This document shows positions 37,912 through 46,969 of a DNA stretch of 64,000 nucleotides, piece by piece. The notes under the pieces are model-generated. The model was given only the letters and a program-made list of their open reading frames with translations, searched no databases and was not told the origin of the DNA. The position numbers were made by a program, and so were the translations under genes. The DNA is from an uncultured Acetobacteraceae bacterium. Lineage in GTDB: Bacteria; Pseudomonadota; Alphaproteobacteria; Acetobacterales; Acetobacteraceae. The stretch is from assembly GCA_946476985.1 (NCBI GenBank), contig CAMKWS010000002.1, forward strand, positions 1-64,000, given 5' to 3'. Every line of letters begins with the position of its first letter. The first letter of the stretch is position 1.

Positions 37912-39507
37912 TCACTCCCACTCAATCGTCCCCGGCGGTTTGGAGGTGATATCGTATGTTACGCGATTGATTCCGCGCACCTCATTCACAATTCGCCCCG
38001 ACACACGGTTTAAGAATTCGAATGTGAAAGGATAAACCTCTGCAGTCATACCGTCTGTGCTGGTAACGGCACGCAAAGCACAAGCTTGGTCATATGTACG
38101 ACCATCACCCATCACACCTACAGTCCGGACAGGTAGAAGCACAGCAAAGGCCTGCCAAATTTCATCATACAGCCCAGCTTTGCGGATCTCATCCAGATAG
38201 ATGCTATCCACCTTCCGCAAAAGATCCAACTTCTCACGCGTAATATCACCGGGGATACGAATGGCCAGGCCAGGCCCTGGGAATGGATGACGCCCAACAA
38301 TATTCTCAGGTACGCCAAGTTCACGACCAAGAGCGCGCACCTCATCCTTAAAGAGCTCACGCAGCGGCTCAACAAGCTCCATATTCATGCGCTCAGGCAA
38401 GCCACCAACATTATGATGTGACTTAATCGTAACAGATGGACCACCATTAAAGCTGACACTCTCAATCACATCTGGATAGAGTGTTCCCTGAGCAAGAAAC
38501 TGTGCTCCACCAAGCTTTGCCGCTTCCTCCTCAAACACTTCAATGAAGAGACGACCAATCGTCTTCCGCTTCACCTCAGGATCCGTCACACCCGCAAGCT
38601 CACCCAAGAACAAGTCAGACGCATCGCGATGCACAAGGTGGATGTTGAAGCGATCACGGAATGTCTTAACAACTTCATCCGCCTCGCCAGCACGCAAAAT
38701 ACCTGGATCAACGAAAATACATGTAAGCTGATCACCAATGGCATCATGGATAAGCTTGGCCGCAACAGAGCTATCCACCCCGCCAGAAAGCCCACAAATG
38801 ACCTTACCATCGCCCACTTGTTTACGAATACGAGCGATCTCTAGGTCACGGAAGCCAGCCATTGTCCATGTCCCAGAACAGCCAGCAACATCATGTGTGA
38901 AATTGCGAATCAGCGCAGCACCATGAGGGGTATGGACGACCTCTGGGTGAAACTGAACACCATATAATTTACGCTCTTCATTAGCGATGATCGCAAATGG
39001 AGCACCTTCGGAATATGCAACAGCCTTAAAGCCCTCTGGCAACGCTGTAACGCGGTCACCGTGGCTCATCCATACTTGCTCACGGCCCCCTTGTGCCCAC
39101 ACCCCATGGAACAAAGCACATTCTTCAGCCACATCAATATAAGCACGGCCAAATTCACGGTGCTCATGCGTCTCAACCCGTCCGCCCAGCGTATGGCAAA
39201 TAACCTGCTGACCATAGCAAATACCAAGAACAGGACGGCCCATCTCCAACACACCCTCTGGCAGGCTAGGAGCGTTCTCATCATGCACACTAGCGGGGCT
39301 ACCAGAGAGAATAATCCCACGAGGATTAAACTCACGAATTTTTTCGGGAGAGGCTGTAAACGGCCAAATCTCACAGTAAACACCACTCTCACGCACACGC
39401 CGCGCAATAAGCTGGGTTACCTGACTACCGAAATCTAAAATCAGAATCCGATCTTCATGAAGGGTCTCATCTAACTGCTGAAGAGTATTCGCGGTTTGCT
39501 GCGTCAA
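37912..39507 (-). CDS. guaA: GMP synthase (glutamine-hydrolysing)
   Basis: 531 aa. It aminates XMP to GMP. The glutaminase domain has the nucleophile Cys in LGICYGQQ near residue 100 and FHPEVVHT for the His-Glu pair. The ATP-pyrophosphatase loop is GLSGGVDSS near 242, and the protein ends in KPPGTIEWE as expected for the dimerisation domain. The start is TTG at 39507 with GAGG eight bases upstream; no ATG exists before the conserved region. Divergent from the lipoprotein gene. Confidence 0.97.
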   Translation of the reverse strand: MTQQTANTLQQLDETLHEDRILILDFGSQVTQLIARRVRESGVYCEIWPFTASPEKIREFNPRGIILSGSPASVHDENAPSLPEGVLEMGRPVLGICYGQQVICHTLGGRVETHEHREFGRAYIDVAEECALFHGVWAQGGREQVWMSHGDRVTALPEGFKAVAYSEGAPFAIIANEERKLYGVQFHPEVVHTPHGAALIRNFTHDVAGCSGTWTMAGFRDLEIARIRKQVGDGKVICGLSGGVDSSVAAKLIHDAIGDQLTCIFVDPGILRAGEADEVVKTFRDRFNIHLVHRDASDLFLGELAGVTDPEVKRKTIGRLFIEVFEEEAAKLGGAQFLAQGTLYPDVIESVSFNGGPSVTIKSHHNVGGLPERMNMELVEPLRELFKDEVRALGRELGVPENIVGRHPFPGPGLAIRIPGDITREKLDLLRKVDSIYLDEIRKAGLYDEIWQAFAVLLPVRTVGVMGDGRTYDQACALRAVTSTDGMTAEVYPFTFEFLNRVSGRIVNEVRGINRVTYDITSKPPGTIEWE

Positions 39508-39667
39508 GTCTCTGGCCTCGCCTCTGGATATGGCACAATGATTAATTCGTGTTAGTCTCTATAAAACGACAGGCCGCCAACGTCATCCCTATTCTCTATC
39601 CAAACGATGCTTTATGAGGGGATTTCTACAATGGCTGTCACCTCAAACGCACATTTTAGGGAAGAAA

Positions 39668-40054
39668 ATGCGTCCTGTTCTTCTTACATCTTTAGCTGGA
39701 TTATTGGCCCTTACAGCCTGCTCCCTACATCCTAACCCACGCACAAACCCGTACGGTATCTGGACAGGCCAGCTCATAACAGATGAGGGCATCTGCCCGA
39801 CCAATGATGTCTCTGCTCTGCATATTCGAGGGCACAAGATCGTTTTTACCCCTGGCATGTCAGCTACAGTCCTACACGGTCACTACACACCCGGCCGCCC
39901 ACAATACCATGCAGAGCTGCGTGATAAGGGAATGGATAATACGCCTTACCAACAATTTTTTGATGGAACTCCTTCAGGCAATGCTATTTTAGGCACCTTT
40001 CTCTCTCCCCGATGCCGCGCTCATGTAACGCTTCATCCAGCTGTTATCCCATAA
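39668..40054 (+). CDS. Small lipoprotein of unknown function
   Basis: 128 aa from the chosen start, with GGGAAG a few bases before ATG; the frame is open 18 codons further upstream. The N-terminus MRPVLLTSLAGLLALTACS is a signal peptide with lipobox LTAC, so Cys18 should be lipidated and the protein anchored in the outer membrane. The rest is soluble with PYGIWTGQL and GNAILGTFLSPRCRAHVTL. I do not recognise a family. It stands alone between guaA and two tRNA genes. Confidence 0.75.
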   Translation: MRPVLLTSLAGLLALTACSLHPNPRTNPYGIWTGQLITDEGICPTNDVSALHIRGHKIVFTPGMSATVLHGHYTPGRPQYHAELRDKGMDNTPYQQFFDGTPSGNAILGTFLSPRCRAHVTLHPAVIP

Positions 40055-40079
40055 TTTTAGAAAAAAAATCTCTATGGGG

Positions 40080-40106
40080 TTGCGCCCTCACGCAAGAAGC
40101 TATAGA
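40080..40106 (+). promoter_or_regulatory. Possible promoter of the tRNA-Arg pair
   Basis: TTGCGC and TATAGA separated by 15 bases, with the -10 element about 18 bases before the first tRNA. The spacer is short, so this is tentative. Confidence 0.3.
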
Positions 40107-40123
40107 AGACGCTCCAACACGGC

Positions 40124-40200
40124 GCACCCGTAGCTCAATTGGATAGAGCACCAGACTACGAATCTGGGGGTTAGAGGTTCGAGTCCTCTCGGGTGCACCA
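40124..40200 (+). tRNA. tRNA-Arg (ACG)
   Basis: 77 nt including the encoded CCA. Acceptor arms GCACCCG/CGGGTGC, anticodon stem CCAGA/TCTGG with loop CTACGAA giving anticodon ACG, and the T-loop TTCGAGT. A34 should be edited to inosine to read CGU, CGC and CGA. First of two identical copies. Confidence 0.97.
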
Positions 40201-40227
40201 CTGTTAAAAAGCCAGTTTATGGCCGCT

Positions 40228-40304
40228 GCACCCGTAGCTCAATTGGATAGAGCACCAGACTACGAATCTGGGGGTTAGAGGTTCGAGTCCTCTCGGGTGC
40301 ACCA
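40228..40304 (+). tRNA. tRNA-Arg (ACG), second copy
   Basis: Identical to the copy at 40124 over all 77 nt, separated from it by 27 nt. Same anticodon loop CTACGAA and encoded CCA. The two are probably processed from one transcript. Confidence 0.97.
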
Positions 40305-40484
40305 CACTTCCCCTTTAAAGATTGTAGAATCTTCTTCTAATAGAAGTGAGTTAGCCTTGAAGGATCCCCCTTCTCTCCGCTTTCTCTCTATATCATGCAC
40401 TCAAAATAATATTGTGCAATCGCACAGCAGCTTTCGTACCGAAGACACCTTCCCATTCTTTAACGTGGGCTGTAATCTGCCCGC

Positions 40485-41813
40485 ATGAATTCTACAAACT
40501 CCACTCCCTCAATAAGTACACTTCTCAAAAACCACTCAGGCCTTGCCTACGACCCGGCAAATGGCCTTCTAATGAATGGTGTCTCATTAACAGAGCTCGC
40601 TAAAGAGCACGGTACTCCTACATGGGTTATTAGCGCTGATATATTGCGCAGCCGTGCCCATGCCCTACAAAACGCTTTTGCACAAAAGAACCTCCCTATA
40701 AACTGTCATTTCGCTGTTAAGTCTCAGGATCACCAAGCATGCCTAACAGTTCTTCGCCAATGCGGGTTTGGCGCTGATGTTGTAAGCGGCGGGGAGCTTA
40801 CACGTGCGCTCAAAGCAGGGATTGCAGCTTCTAAGATTGTTTTCTCTGGTATTGGCAAAACAGATGCCGAACTCACACTCGCTATTGAAAGTGAAATTGG
40901 CCAAATCAACGCCGAAAGCGTTGAAGAGCTCCATCGTTTAAACACCCTCGCCCAATCAATGGGAAAACGCCCCCGAGTTGCACTGCGTGTTAACCCAGAT
41001 GTTGATGCCCAAACTCATAGCAAAATCACCACAGGACGTGCTGAAGATAAATTCGGCATCGCTTACGACATTGTCCCCGCATTGTACCGACAAGTTCAAA
41101 CAGAAATGCACGGGCTTAACCTTGTCGGTTTAGCTGTTCACCTCGGAAGCCAGATGCTCACAGAAGCGCCCTTCCGCAAAGGGTATGAACGCCTTGCGGC
41201 ACTCATCCACACCCTACGAGCTAACGGCCTAACAGTTGAAGAAATAGACTGCGGTGGCGGGCTCGGTATCGCTTATCGCCATGAGCAAGCCCCCACACCA
41301 GATATGCTTGCACATGTGATTACAGATGTGTTTGGCAAGCTAAATGTGAATCTCCATATTGAGCCCGGCCGCTGGCTTGCAGGCCCTTCTGGCGTGCTCC
41401 TCTCCCGTGTTATCGATATTAAGGACGCAGCACGGCGCTTTGTAATTATTGATGCGGGCATGAATGAACTCGTTCGCCCTGCTATGTATGATTCATGGCA
41501 TGGGATTTTACCGCTACACACACCCAAAGAAGGTGATACCACCACAACAATGGTCGATGTCGTTGGCCCTATTTGTGAAAGTAGCGATATATTCGCCAAA
41601 CAGCGCGAACTCCCCCCCCTCAAAAAGGGAGATCTCGTTGCTCTCCTAGATGCTGGCGCTTATGGCTCTGTCATGAGCTCAACATATAATTCTCGCCCGT
41701 TTGCGGCTCAAATTATGATAAGTAACGGACAACACGGCGTTATCCGTAAACGACAAACTCTTGACGAACTTTTAGCTCACGAGCATGTCCCACAGTGGCT
41801 TGCGACTTCATAA
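40485..41813 (+). CDS. lysA: Diaminopimelate decarboxylase
   Basis: 442 aa. It decarboxylates meso-diaminopimelate to lysine, using PLP. K79 in HFAVKSQD is the Schiff-base lysine of the alanine-racemase-type barrel. HLGSQ, DCGGGLGIAY and EPGRWLAGPSG bind cofactor phosphate; ICESSDIF supplies the substrate-site Cys, and DAGAYGSVMSSTYNSRP completes the C-terminal sheet. It follows the tRNA genes by 180 bases, which contain nothing I recognise, and is followed at once by the DUF4175-type gene. Confidence 0.96.
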   Translation: MNSTNSTPSISTLLKNHSGLAYDPANGLLMNGVSLTELAKEHGTPTWVISADILRSRAHALQNAFAQKNLPINCHFAVKSQDHQACLTVLRQCGFGADVVSGGELTRALKAGIAASKIVFSGIGKTDAELTLAIESEIGQINAESVEELHRLNTLAQSMGKRPRVALRVNPDVDAQTHSKITTGRAEDKFGIAYDIVPALYRQVQTEMHGLNLVGLAVHLGSQMLTEAPFRKGYERLAALIHTLRANGLTVEEIDCGGGLGIAYRHEQAPTPDMLAHVITDVFGKLNVNLHIEPGRWLAGPSGVLLSRVIDIKDAARRFVIIDAGMNELVRPAMYDSWHGILPLHTPKEGDTTTTMVDVVGPICESSDIFAKQRELPPLKKGDLVALLDAGAYGSVMSSTYNSRPFAAQIMISNGQHGVIRKRQTLDELLAHEHVPQWLATS

Positions 41814-41817
41814 ATAT

Positions 41818-44484
41818 ATGGTCAACGCCCCCTCATCCCTTCAGCTTGCTCAAATAAAACGGCGAGCTTATTACTGCCTAAGAATAGAGCAATATTGGCA
41901 CTATGCGCGTTGGTCTATTCTACTGGTCGTACTATGGGCGAGTGCGGCGTTCCTTCATCTGCCACAACAGCTACCAGACTGGCTTCATTTCATATGTGAA
42001 GCCACCTTATTCGGCGGTGCATTTTACAGCCTTTTCCAAAAAATACGCTACTTACCTCCCCCTACAGAAGAGGAGATAGACCGCCGTATTGAGCATGATT
42101 CAAAGCTCTCCTTCCGCCCCTTGGAAGTCCTGCTAGACCATCCTGCTTTTCCCATGGGTGTCTCGCCTCACGCGGCTCATCTGCAACAGCATCTATGGAC
42201 AATACATCGCCAACGCTTACTCAGCTCTCTTGAAGCGTTACGCATCCAGCCGCCACGACTTTTCCCTCGCTGGCAAGAACAAGCTATCGGTGTGCTCATT
42301 GCGAGTATCTTTTTAGCACTCTGCTACGTTGCTACCCCGCATGCAGAGTTACGCCTAATGGCGGGGTTTGTTCCCGGATATGATGATGATTCAACTCCTC
42401 TTTCCCCTATGCAGGCATGGATAGACCTTCCTCCCTATGCCTCTGGTGCTCCTATCTTTCTTAACAATCACCCAGAGCCGCTCACCTTGCCTGAGGGAGC
42501 GCAAATTCACATCATTATTGAAGGAGCTCAAAACAGGCCTATTTTGACAGGAGTTTCCACACTCCAAAGCATCCACCTCCCCAGTGGCAACTGGCGGCTA
42601 GATGGACGCCTGACCAAAAGCGGCATGATTACTCTCTCAGAAAGAGGACGTCTCCTTGGCCAATGGCCCACCAATATTATCGCCGATACCCCACCACTTG
42701 TTAGTTGGACACATAAAGCTGGTGCACAAAAGGATGACTGGCACACAGCCTTCCCTTGGTCTGTCTCCCAACCACACGGTGTCGCTCGTTTGGAAGCACA
42801 ACTATTACCTGTTGTTCCTCCGGAAAAAGCTTCTAACCCCGCTTATAAAATAAATATTCCCCTCCCCTTGGAGGATCAGCCTAAAAAAGCAGAGAGCACC
42901 ACAATACTCGACCTCTCCAGCAACCCATTTGCAGGATTAATGGTTGAGGGAACACTCTGCGCCGAGAGTATATCAGGCCGTAGAAGCTGCTCTTCTAGCC
43001 AAAAATTCCATCTTGGCAGCCGCCCCTTTCATGACCCACTCAGCCGAGGCCTGCTCTCCCTTAGGCTCCGCATAGCCACTGGCCAAGAAAATAAAACAAG
43101 CACAATACATGATCTTGCCTTATTCGCCTCTATCCCTCTCCCACGCGACATACAGGCACCTCTTGTCATCCTCCTGCGTCAGACGCAGCACGACCTCCCC
43201 CTGGCAAAACTTAGCCAACAATTATGGTTTCTTGCTCTATATGCAGAAGAACGTGCGGCCTCTGGCCCTACCATTGCTGCATCTATGCTCAATATTCGTT
43301 CTATCCAGGAGGATGCACAGCTACAGCTTCTCACTATAGGCGAGCAACAACCTCCTTCAGTGTCTGAGCAAGAAACTCTTCATGAAACGCTTGAGACACT
43401 TAAGGCGGCTCTCACCTTTCATATGAATCTTATCTTTCAGCAAGCGAGCCAAAACGGCATTGTTATGCCCATGCCTGAGGGCAAAGGCATGCCATGGAAC
43501 CAACTTGCCGGAAAGGTCCAATCTGAGGCGCTTCAAAACCATATAGCTTCAGCACAAGAACACTTAAATGAGATGGTGAATATGGCTGAACAAATGCGCC
43601 AAGCCACCATGCCAGACCTCCAAGCATTATCAAATTCCATGCGTGCTCAAGCAGAAGCACGCGCACAGCGCCTTGCTCTAAAAGACCTCATCAAACAAGA
43701 AACTGAACTACTCAACCACGCCCAACAACGCCTCGCTACAGAACGCCCCAAACAAGCACCAGCCCCAAAGCATAAAGATGTTTCTGAAATGTCCACAACG
43801 GAGCTCCTCCGCCAACTCGGCATTGCTCCCCCAGAAGCAAATACCAATGCTGCTGAGGCCGAATCTCTAGACCAAGATGCTCTGCTGCTACATGCAAATG
43901 ATCGGCAAAACGACCACGCCACTCAATATGCCCTGCGTGTACTCACCACAATTTTAAACCGCCGTGGCGAAGCCCTTACCCAAAAGAAAATGCCAAACTT
44001 GATCAAAGCTCAAACAGACATGGGCGTAGCTTTGCATAGCCTTGCCAATAGACTGGAAGGAAAGGCTATCAAAGATATTCAGGTTGTTTTAGAAGACCTC
44101 GCTCAAGCACGGCATGAAATGCGGCAGAACCAAGCCTCATCTAGCAATAGTAAAAAAGGCCATCTGGGTTTTATCCCTCCTCCGCCCTCAGCGTCTTCTC
44201 CTAACAACAAGCACGGGGTCTCTGGTATGACGCCAGATAATGATCCCAACGGTGATGCGGATGATGACGAGCATGATGAAGATCATGCACAAAAAAATCA
44301 GGACCCACTCGGCCGTAAAATTGATGATAGCGCAGACTCTGATGCGCATATTCCGGAGCATGAACATAACCGGGCGCATGATATTGAACGTGAACTCCAG
44401 CGCCGTGCTTCAGACCGCACCCGCCCACAAAGCGAGCTTGATTATCTAAATCGTCTTCTCGCACCGCTGCGTCATCCACACTAA
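41818..44484 (+). CDS. TIGR02302-like (DUF4175) large membrane protein with acidic C-terminus
   Basis: About 888 aa. Two membrane segments lie within the first 70 residues, with a third near 160, followed by a large periplasmic or cytoplasmic region rich in Gln, Ala and Leu with predicted coiled coils (about 530-720). A low-complexity Asp/His/Glu stretch (roughly 800-860, NDPNGDADDDEHDEDH) precedes the conserved-looking C-terminus RPQSELDYLNRLL. The architecture matches a family restricted to Alphaproteobacteria and usually next to lysA; its function is unknown. The frame is open to ATG 41785 within lysA, but ATG at 41818, just after the lysA stop, is equally possible, and neither has a clear Shine-Dalgarno sequence. 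Confidence 0.8.
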   Translation: MVNAPSSLQLAQIKRRAYYCLRIEQYWHYARWSILLVVLWASAAFLHLPQQLPDWLHFICEATLFGGAFYSLFQKIRYLPPPTEEEIDRRIEHDSKLSFRPLEVLLDHPAFPMGVSPHAAHLQQHLWTIHRQRLLSSLEALRIQPPRLFPRWQEQAIGVLIASIFLALCYVATPHAELRLMAGFVPGYDDDSTPLSPMQAWIDLPPYASGAPIFLNNHPEPLTLPEGAQIHIIIEGAQNRPILTGVSTLQSIHLPSGNWRLDGRLTKSGMITLSERGRLLGQWPTNIIADTPPLVSWTHKAGAQKDDWHTAFPWSVSQPHGVARLEAQLLPVVPPEKASNPAYKINIPLPLEDQPKKAESTTILDLSSNPFAGLMVEGTLCAESISGRRSCSSSQKFHLGSRPFHDPLSRGLLSLRLRIATGQENKTSTIHDLALFASIPLPRDIQAPLVILLRQTQHDLPLAKLSQQLWFLALYAEERAASGPTIAASMLNIRSIQEDAQLQLLTIGEQQPPSVSEQETLHETLETLKAALTFHMNLIFQQASQNGIVMPMPEGKGMPWNQLAGKVQSEALQNHIASAQEHLNEMVNMAEQMRQATMPDLQALSNSMRAQAEARAQRLALKDLIKQETELLNHAQQRLATERPKQAPAPKHKDVSEMSTTELLRQLGIAPPEANTNAAEAESLDQDALLLHANDRQNDHATQYALRVLTTILNRRGEALTQKKMPNLIKAQTDMGVALHSLANRLEGKAIKDIQVVLEDLAQARHEMRQNQASSSNSKKGHLGFIPPPPSASSPNNKHGVSGMTPDNDPNGDADDDEHDEDHAQKNQDPLGRKIDDSADSDAHIPEHEHNRAHDIERELQRRASDRTRPQSELDYLNRLLAPLRHPH

Positions 44485-44511
44485 AAAACCCCAATGGCAT
44501 AACCATTGGGG
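44483..44511 (-). terminator. Terminator of the hda-ppk-ppx-cdh unit
   Basis: CCCCAATGG (44489-44497) pairs with CCATTGGGG (44503-44511) around five bases. On the minus strand six T follow directly. It abuts the stop of the convergent gene and could serve both directions. Confidence 0.85.
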
Positions 44512-44568
44512 TGATAGCTTTCCATTTTCCTTCACATACTAGGGATCACAGAGCCTAGTATATTTATC

Positions 44569-45351
44569 TCATCTCTGCAGTTCTGCCTTTTCCTGTATCA
44601 GGGTGGTAGCAGCCTTATGCGGTAACCAACCTTCGCACACATGGCTTTGCAAATCTTCTGCACTGCCGCGATACAGTCCATGTGCTGTGCTCTCAAGCAA
44701 GATAAACCGTCCCTTTACAAAAGTGACGACTATCCCATGCGTCCCACGTCGTGTCTCGCTTTCATCACCAAACAACACAGCCGAATGAGCCCATAGAGGA
44801 GATGGCTCTAAAGAATGCAAAACAAGCCAATGGAACAAATGTCCATCAATCGTTACATCACCGCCGTTACTCTGCATGGGCAATGTTTCAAGAATGCTAT
44901 GAACATCCGGTCGAATACATTCAAGGTGGATATGTAAATGCTCTTGGCTTCGGCCCGTACGTGGATTGATGGCCAAAGACAAGGCTTCATCTGGCAATGT
45001 TGCCCCATACCCCCAACCAACATAAGCACGATATTGCCAAGCCCGCCCCAGATAATTAGGGGTATCGGCCTTTAATAAGCGTTCTTCTTCAATACCCCTT
45101 ACAGGCACTGTTGGCACTACCAAATACTGCCCACGCCCGTGGCTATCCTTCAACAAGGCATACCCTTCCTCAGGCTTATAAAGCACACAAGGGCGGTGCC
45201 CTACGGACGTAGAACAACGTTGCACAATCTTCCACAACGCATCGGAATCATGCCGCTGCATCGTAAAAGCTAACAAGCCCCCTAGCAGCGCTAAAACAGC
45301 CCCACATATAAGCACTAAACGGATTATTCGACGTTTACGTCTCACACTCAT
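44569..45351 (-). CDS. cdh: CDP-diacylglycerol pyrophosphatase (HIT-like)
   Basis: 260 aa from the chosen ATG (GGGAAG precedes it; the frame is open 16 codons further). One N-terminal membrane anchor at about 10-30, then a domain matching Cdh: LWKIVQRC (39-46), LKDSHGRGQYLVVPT, GIEEERLL, AINPRTGRSQEHLHIHLECIRPDV with H140 and H142 as HIT-type catalytic residues. It hydrolyses CDP-diacylglycerol to CMP and phosphatidate, which could recycle phospholipid precursors. It lies 82 bases downstream of ppx and is likely cotranscribed with it. The family is best known in enteric bacteria. Confidence 0.85.
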   Translation of the reverse strand: MSVRRKRRIIRLVLICGAVLALLGGLLAFTMQRHDSDALWKIVQRCSTSVGHRPCVLYKPEEGYALLKDSHGRGQYLVVPTVPVRGIEEERLLKADTPNYLGRAWQYRAYVGWGYGATLPDEALSLAINPRTGRSQEHLHIHLECIRPDVHSILETLPMQSNGGDVTIDGHLFHWLVLHSLEPSPLWAHSAVLFGDESETRRGTHGIVVTFVKGRFILLESTAHGLYRGSAEDLQSHVCEGWLPHKAATTLIQEKAELQR

Positions 45352-45432
45352 TTGTAACTTCCCTATTGAAAGCTGGCATATCAGGAGTGGCAACAACACT
45401 AAATGAGGCCCTTTTATGCCCAGCTTTTCAGC

Positions 45433-46965
45433 TCAGGCGATCCTCTTCTCACCTTCACGAATTAGGGATTCCACTCCCAGAGCCTCAGCCAGACGTTCCA
45501 AGCGGCGCAAAACAGCGTTCCCACCAGAACGTAATCCACCAGATACAAGATCCAACGTCAGTACATTCTCTTTCAGATCAAGACATGTACCGTCTAGCAA
45601 AGCCTCTGTCCCAGCGCATAATGTATAAGCCAGGCGCAACGCCAAACCTAACTGCACCGCAGAAGTGAAATAATGCCGCTTCAATAGCCGGCGTGACGGC
45701 TCCAACACGGGGTCATCATATTTGATATCGTAACGCACAGCGAGAACAAGCGCGAGAAACGCTCTCGCTAAGTGGTCAAACCCTACACCATGGCAATGTA
45801 AAAGCCTCCTATATGTCTGCTCCGCACGATATTGAGGATGATCATAAGACCCAATATCCGACACCATACAGGCAAGTTTATGTTGCTGAACTAAAAATTC
45901 ATCATCCTTCCACCCCTGAGCTGAAAGGAAGATTGGCGCTGTCCACGCAACCAAAGCATCCGGTAACGATGCATTACGCCCCAGGCGGTCTGCCATTTCC
46001 CCTGCAAGAGCTTCCATAGGAGCTTCCACAGCGACATCAGCCGCAACCTCGCGCATATACCACCCCTCACGGAGCCCTTCGGAACTAAAGACAATCTCAG
46101 GAGGCGATAACCGCGCCAGAAGCTCTAGTAAAACTACAGCAGCAAAAGGGGCATCCATTATGCGCTTACGCGGAACATTCCCTACTTCTTCAAGCCGCTT
46201 CCGCGAAGCCCCTGCTACCCAGTTTGCCATTTTCTGCGCTTCTGCCGCCGTCAAGCGAAAGAGGTGTACCATGTTAAGGGGATAGTCCGTTTTCGCAATA
46301 TACAGACGTGCTAACGCACGAAACGCTCCCCCAACCAAATAAAGCGGTTTGCTTTTGACTTTATCCAGCCATGTCACTTTTGCCAAAATCTGCTCGGCAA
46401 TCAGTGCGGCGGCCTCCACATCTCCCTCTGCACGCTCATGTAAACGAATAACCCCCAGCGGCATCGTATCGGCTTCAAAATAAGCCCCTCGGCCTATCCG
46501 AATAAGCTCTAATGATCCCCCGCCGATATCTGCCACAAGCCCATCTGCTTCTGGCAATGCGCACAATACACCCGCAGCAGAATAATCAGCTTCTTCCTCA
46601 CCATTTAAAACACGGAAACGTGCATCTGGCATATGCGCCTTTGCTGCTTGCACAAATTCCGCACCATTTTTGGCATCTCTCACCGCAGCCGTTGCCAGTA
46701 CATCAAAAGGCTGCGCTCCCATAGCATGGGCAATTGTCTGAAAACGACTTAAAACATCCAACGCACGAGCAATACCTTCTTCACTCAATCGGCCTGTTTT
46801 CTCTAACCCTGCCCCCAATCTCAACGTTGCCTTTTCGTTGAAAATAGGCACAGGGTTACGTGCCACACCTTCATAGACAACCATCCGGACAGAATTTGAC
46901 CCAAGGTCAATAATAGCCGCTCGACGTGGCAATAAAATCGGGAAAGGAGCCGGCGTAATCGTCAT
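45433..46965 (-). CDS. ppx: Exopolyphosphatase (Ppx/GppA family)
   Basis: 510 aa. It removes terminal phosphate from polyphosphate, and relatives also hydrolyse pppGpp. Actin-like ATPase folds are shown by DLGSNSVRMVVYE (21-33) and the phosphate loop ADIGGGSLEL near 145. The C-terminal half is the longer HD-like domain of alphaproteobacterial Ppx proteins (LHCHGVGFDHLARAF). It begins four bases after ppk, with GGGAGGG within the end of ppk. Pair of polyP synthesis and breakdown in one operon. Confidence 0.93.
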   Translation of the reverse strand: MTITPAPFPILLPRRAAIIDLGSNSVRMVVYEGVARNPVPIFNEKATLRLGAGLEKTGRLSEEGIARALDVLSRFQTIAHAMGAQPFDVLATAAVRDAKNGAEFVQAAKAHMPDARFRVLNGEEEADYSAAGVLCALPEADGLVADIGGGSLELIRIGRGAYFEADTMPLGVIRLHERAEGDVEAAALIAEQILAKVTWLDKVKSKPLYLVGGAFRALARLYIAKTDYPLNMVHLFRLTAAEAQKMANWVAGASRKRLEEVGNVPRKRIMDAPFAAVVLLELLARLSPPEIVFSSEGLREGWYMREVAADVAVEAPMEALAGEMADRLGRNASLPDALVAWTAPIFLSAQGWKDDEFLVQQHKLACMVSDIGSYDHPQYRAEQTYRRLLHCHGVGFDHLARAFLALVLAVRYDIKYDDPVLEPSRRLLKRHYFTSAVQLGLALRLAYTLCAGTEALLDGTCLDLKENVLTLDLVSGGLRSGGNAVLRRLERLAEALGVESLIREGEKRIA

Positions 46966-46969
46966 GCTC

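Noticed and set aside
37717-38013. 98-codon plus-strand frame across the guaA terminator and the guaA end
   Set aside because: It crosses a terminator and lies antisense to the conserved guaA C-terminus.
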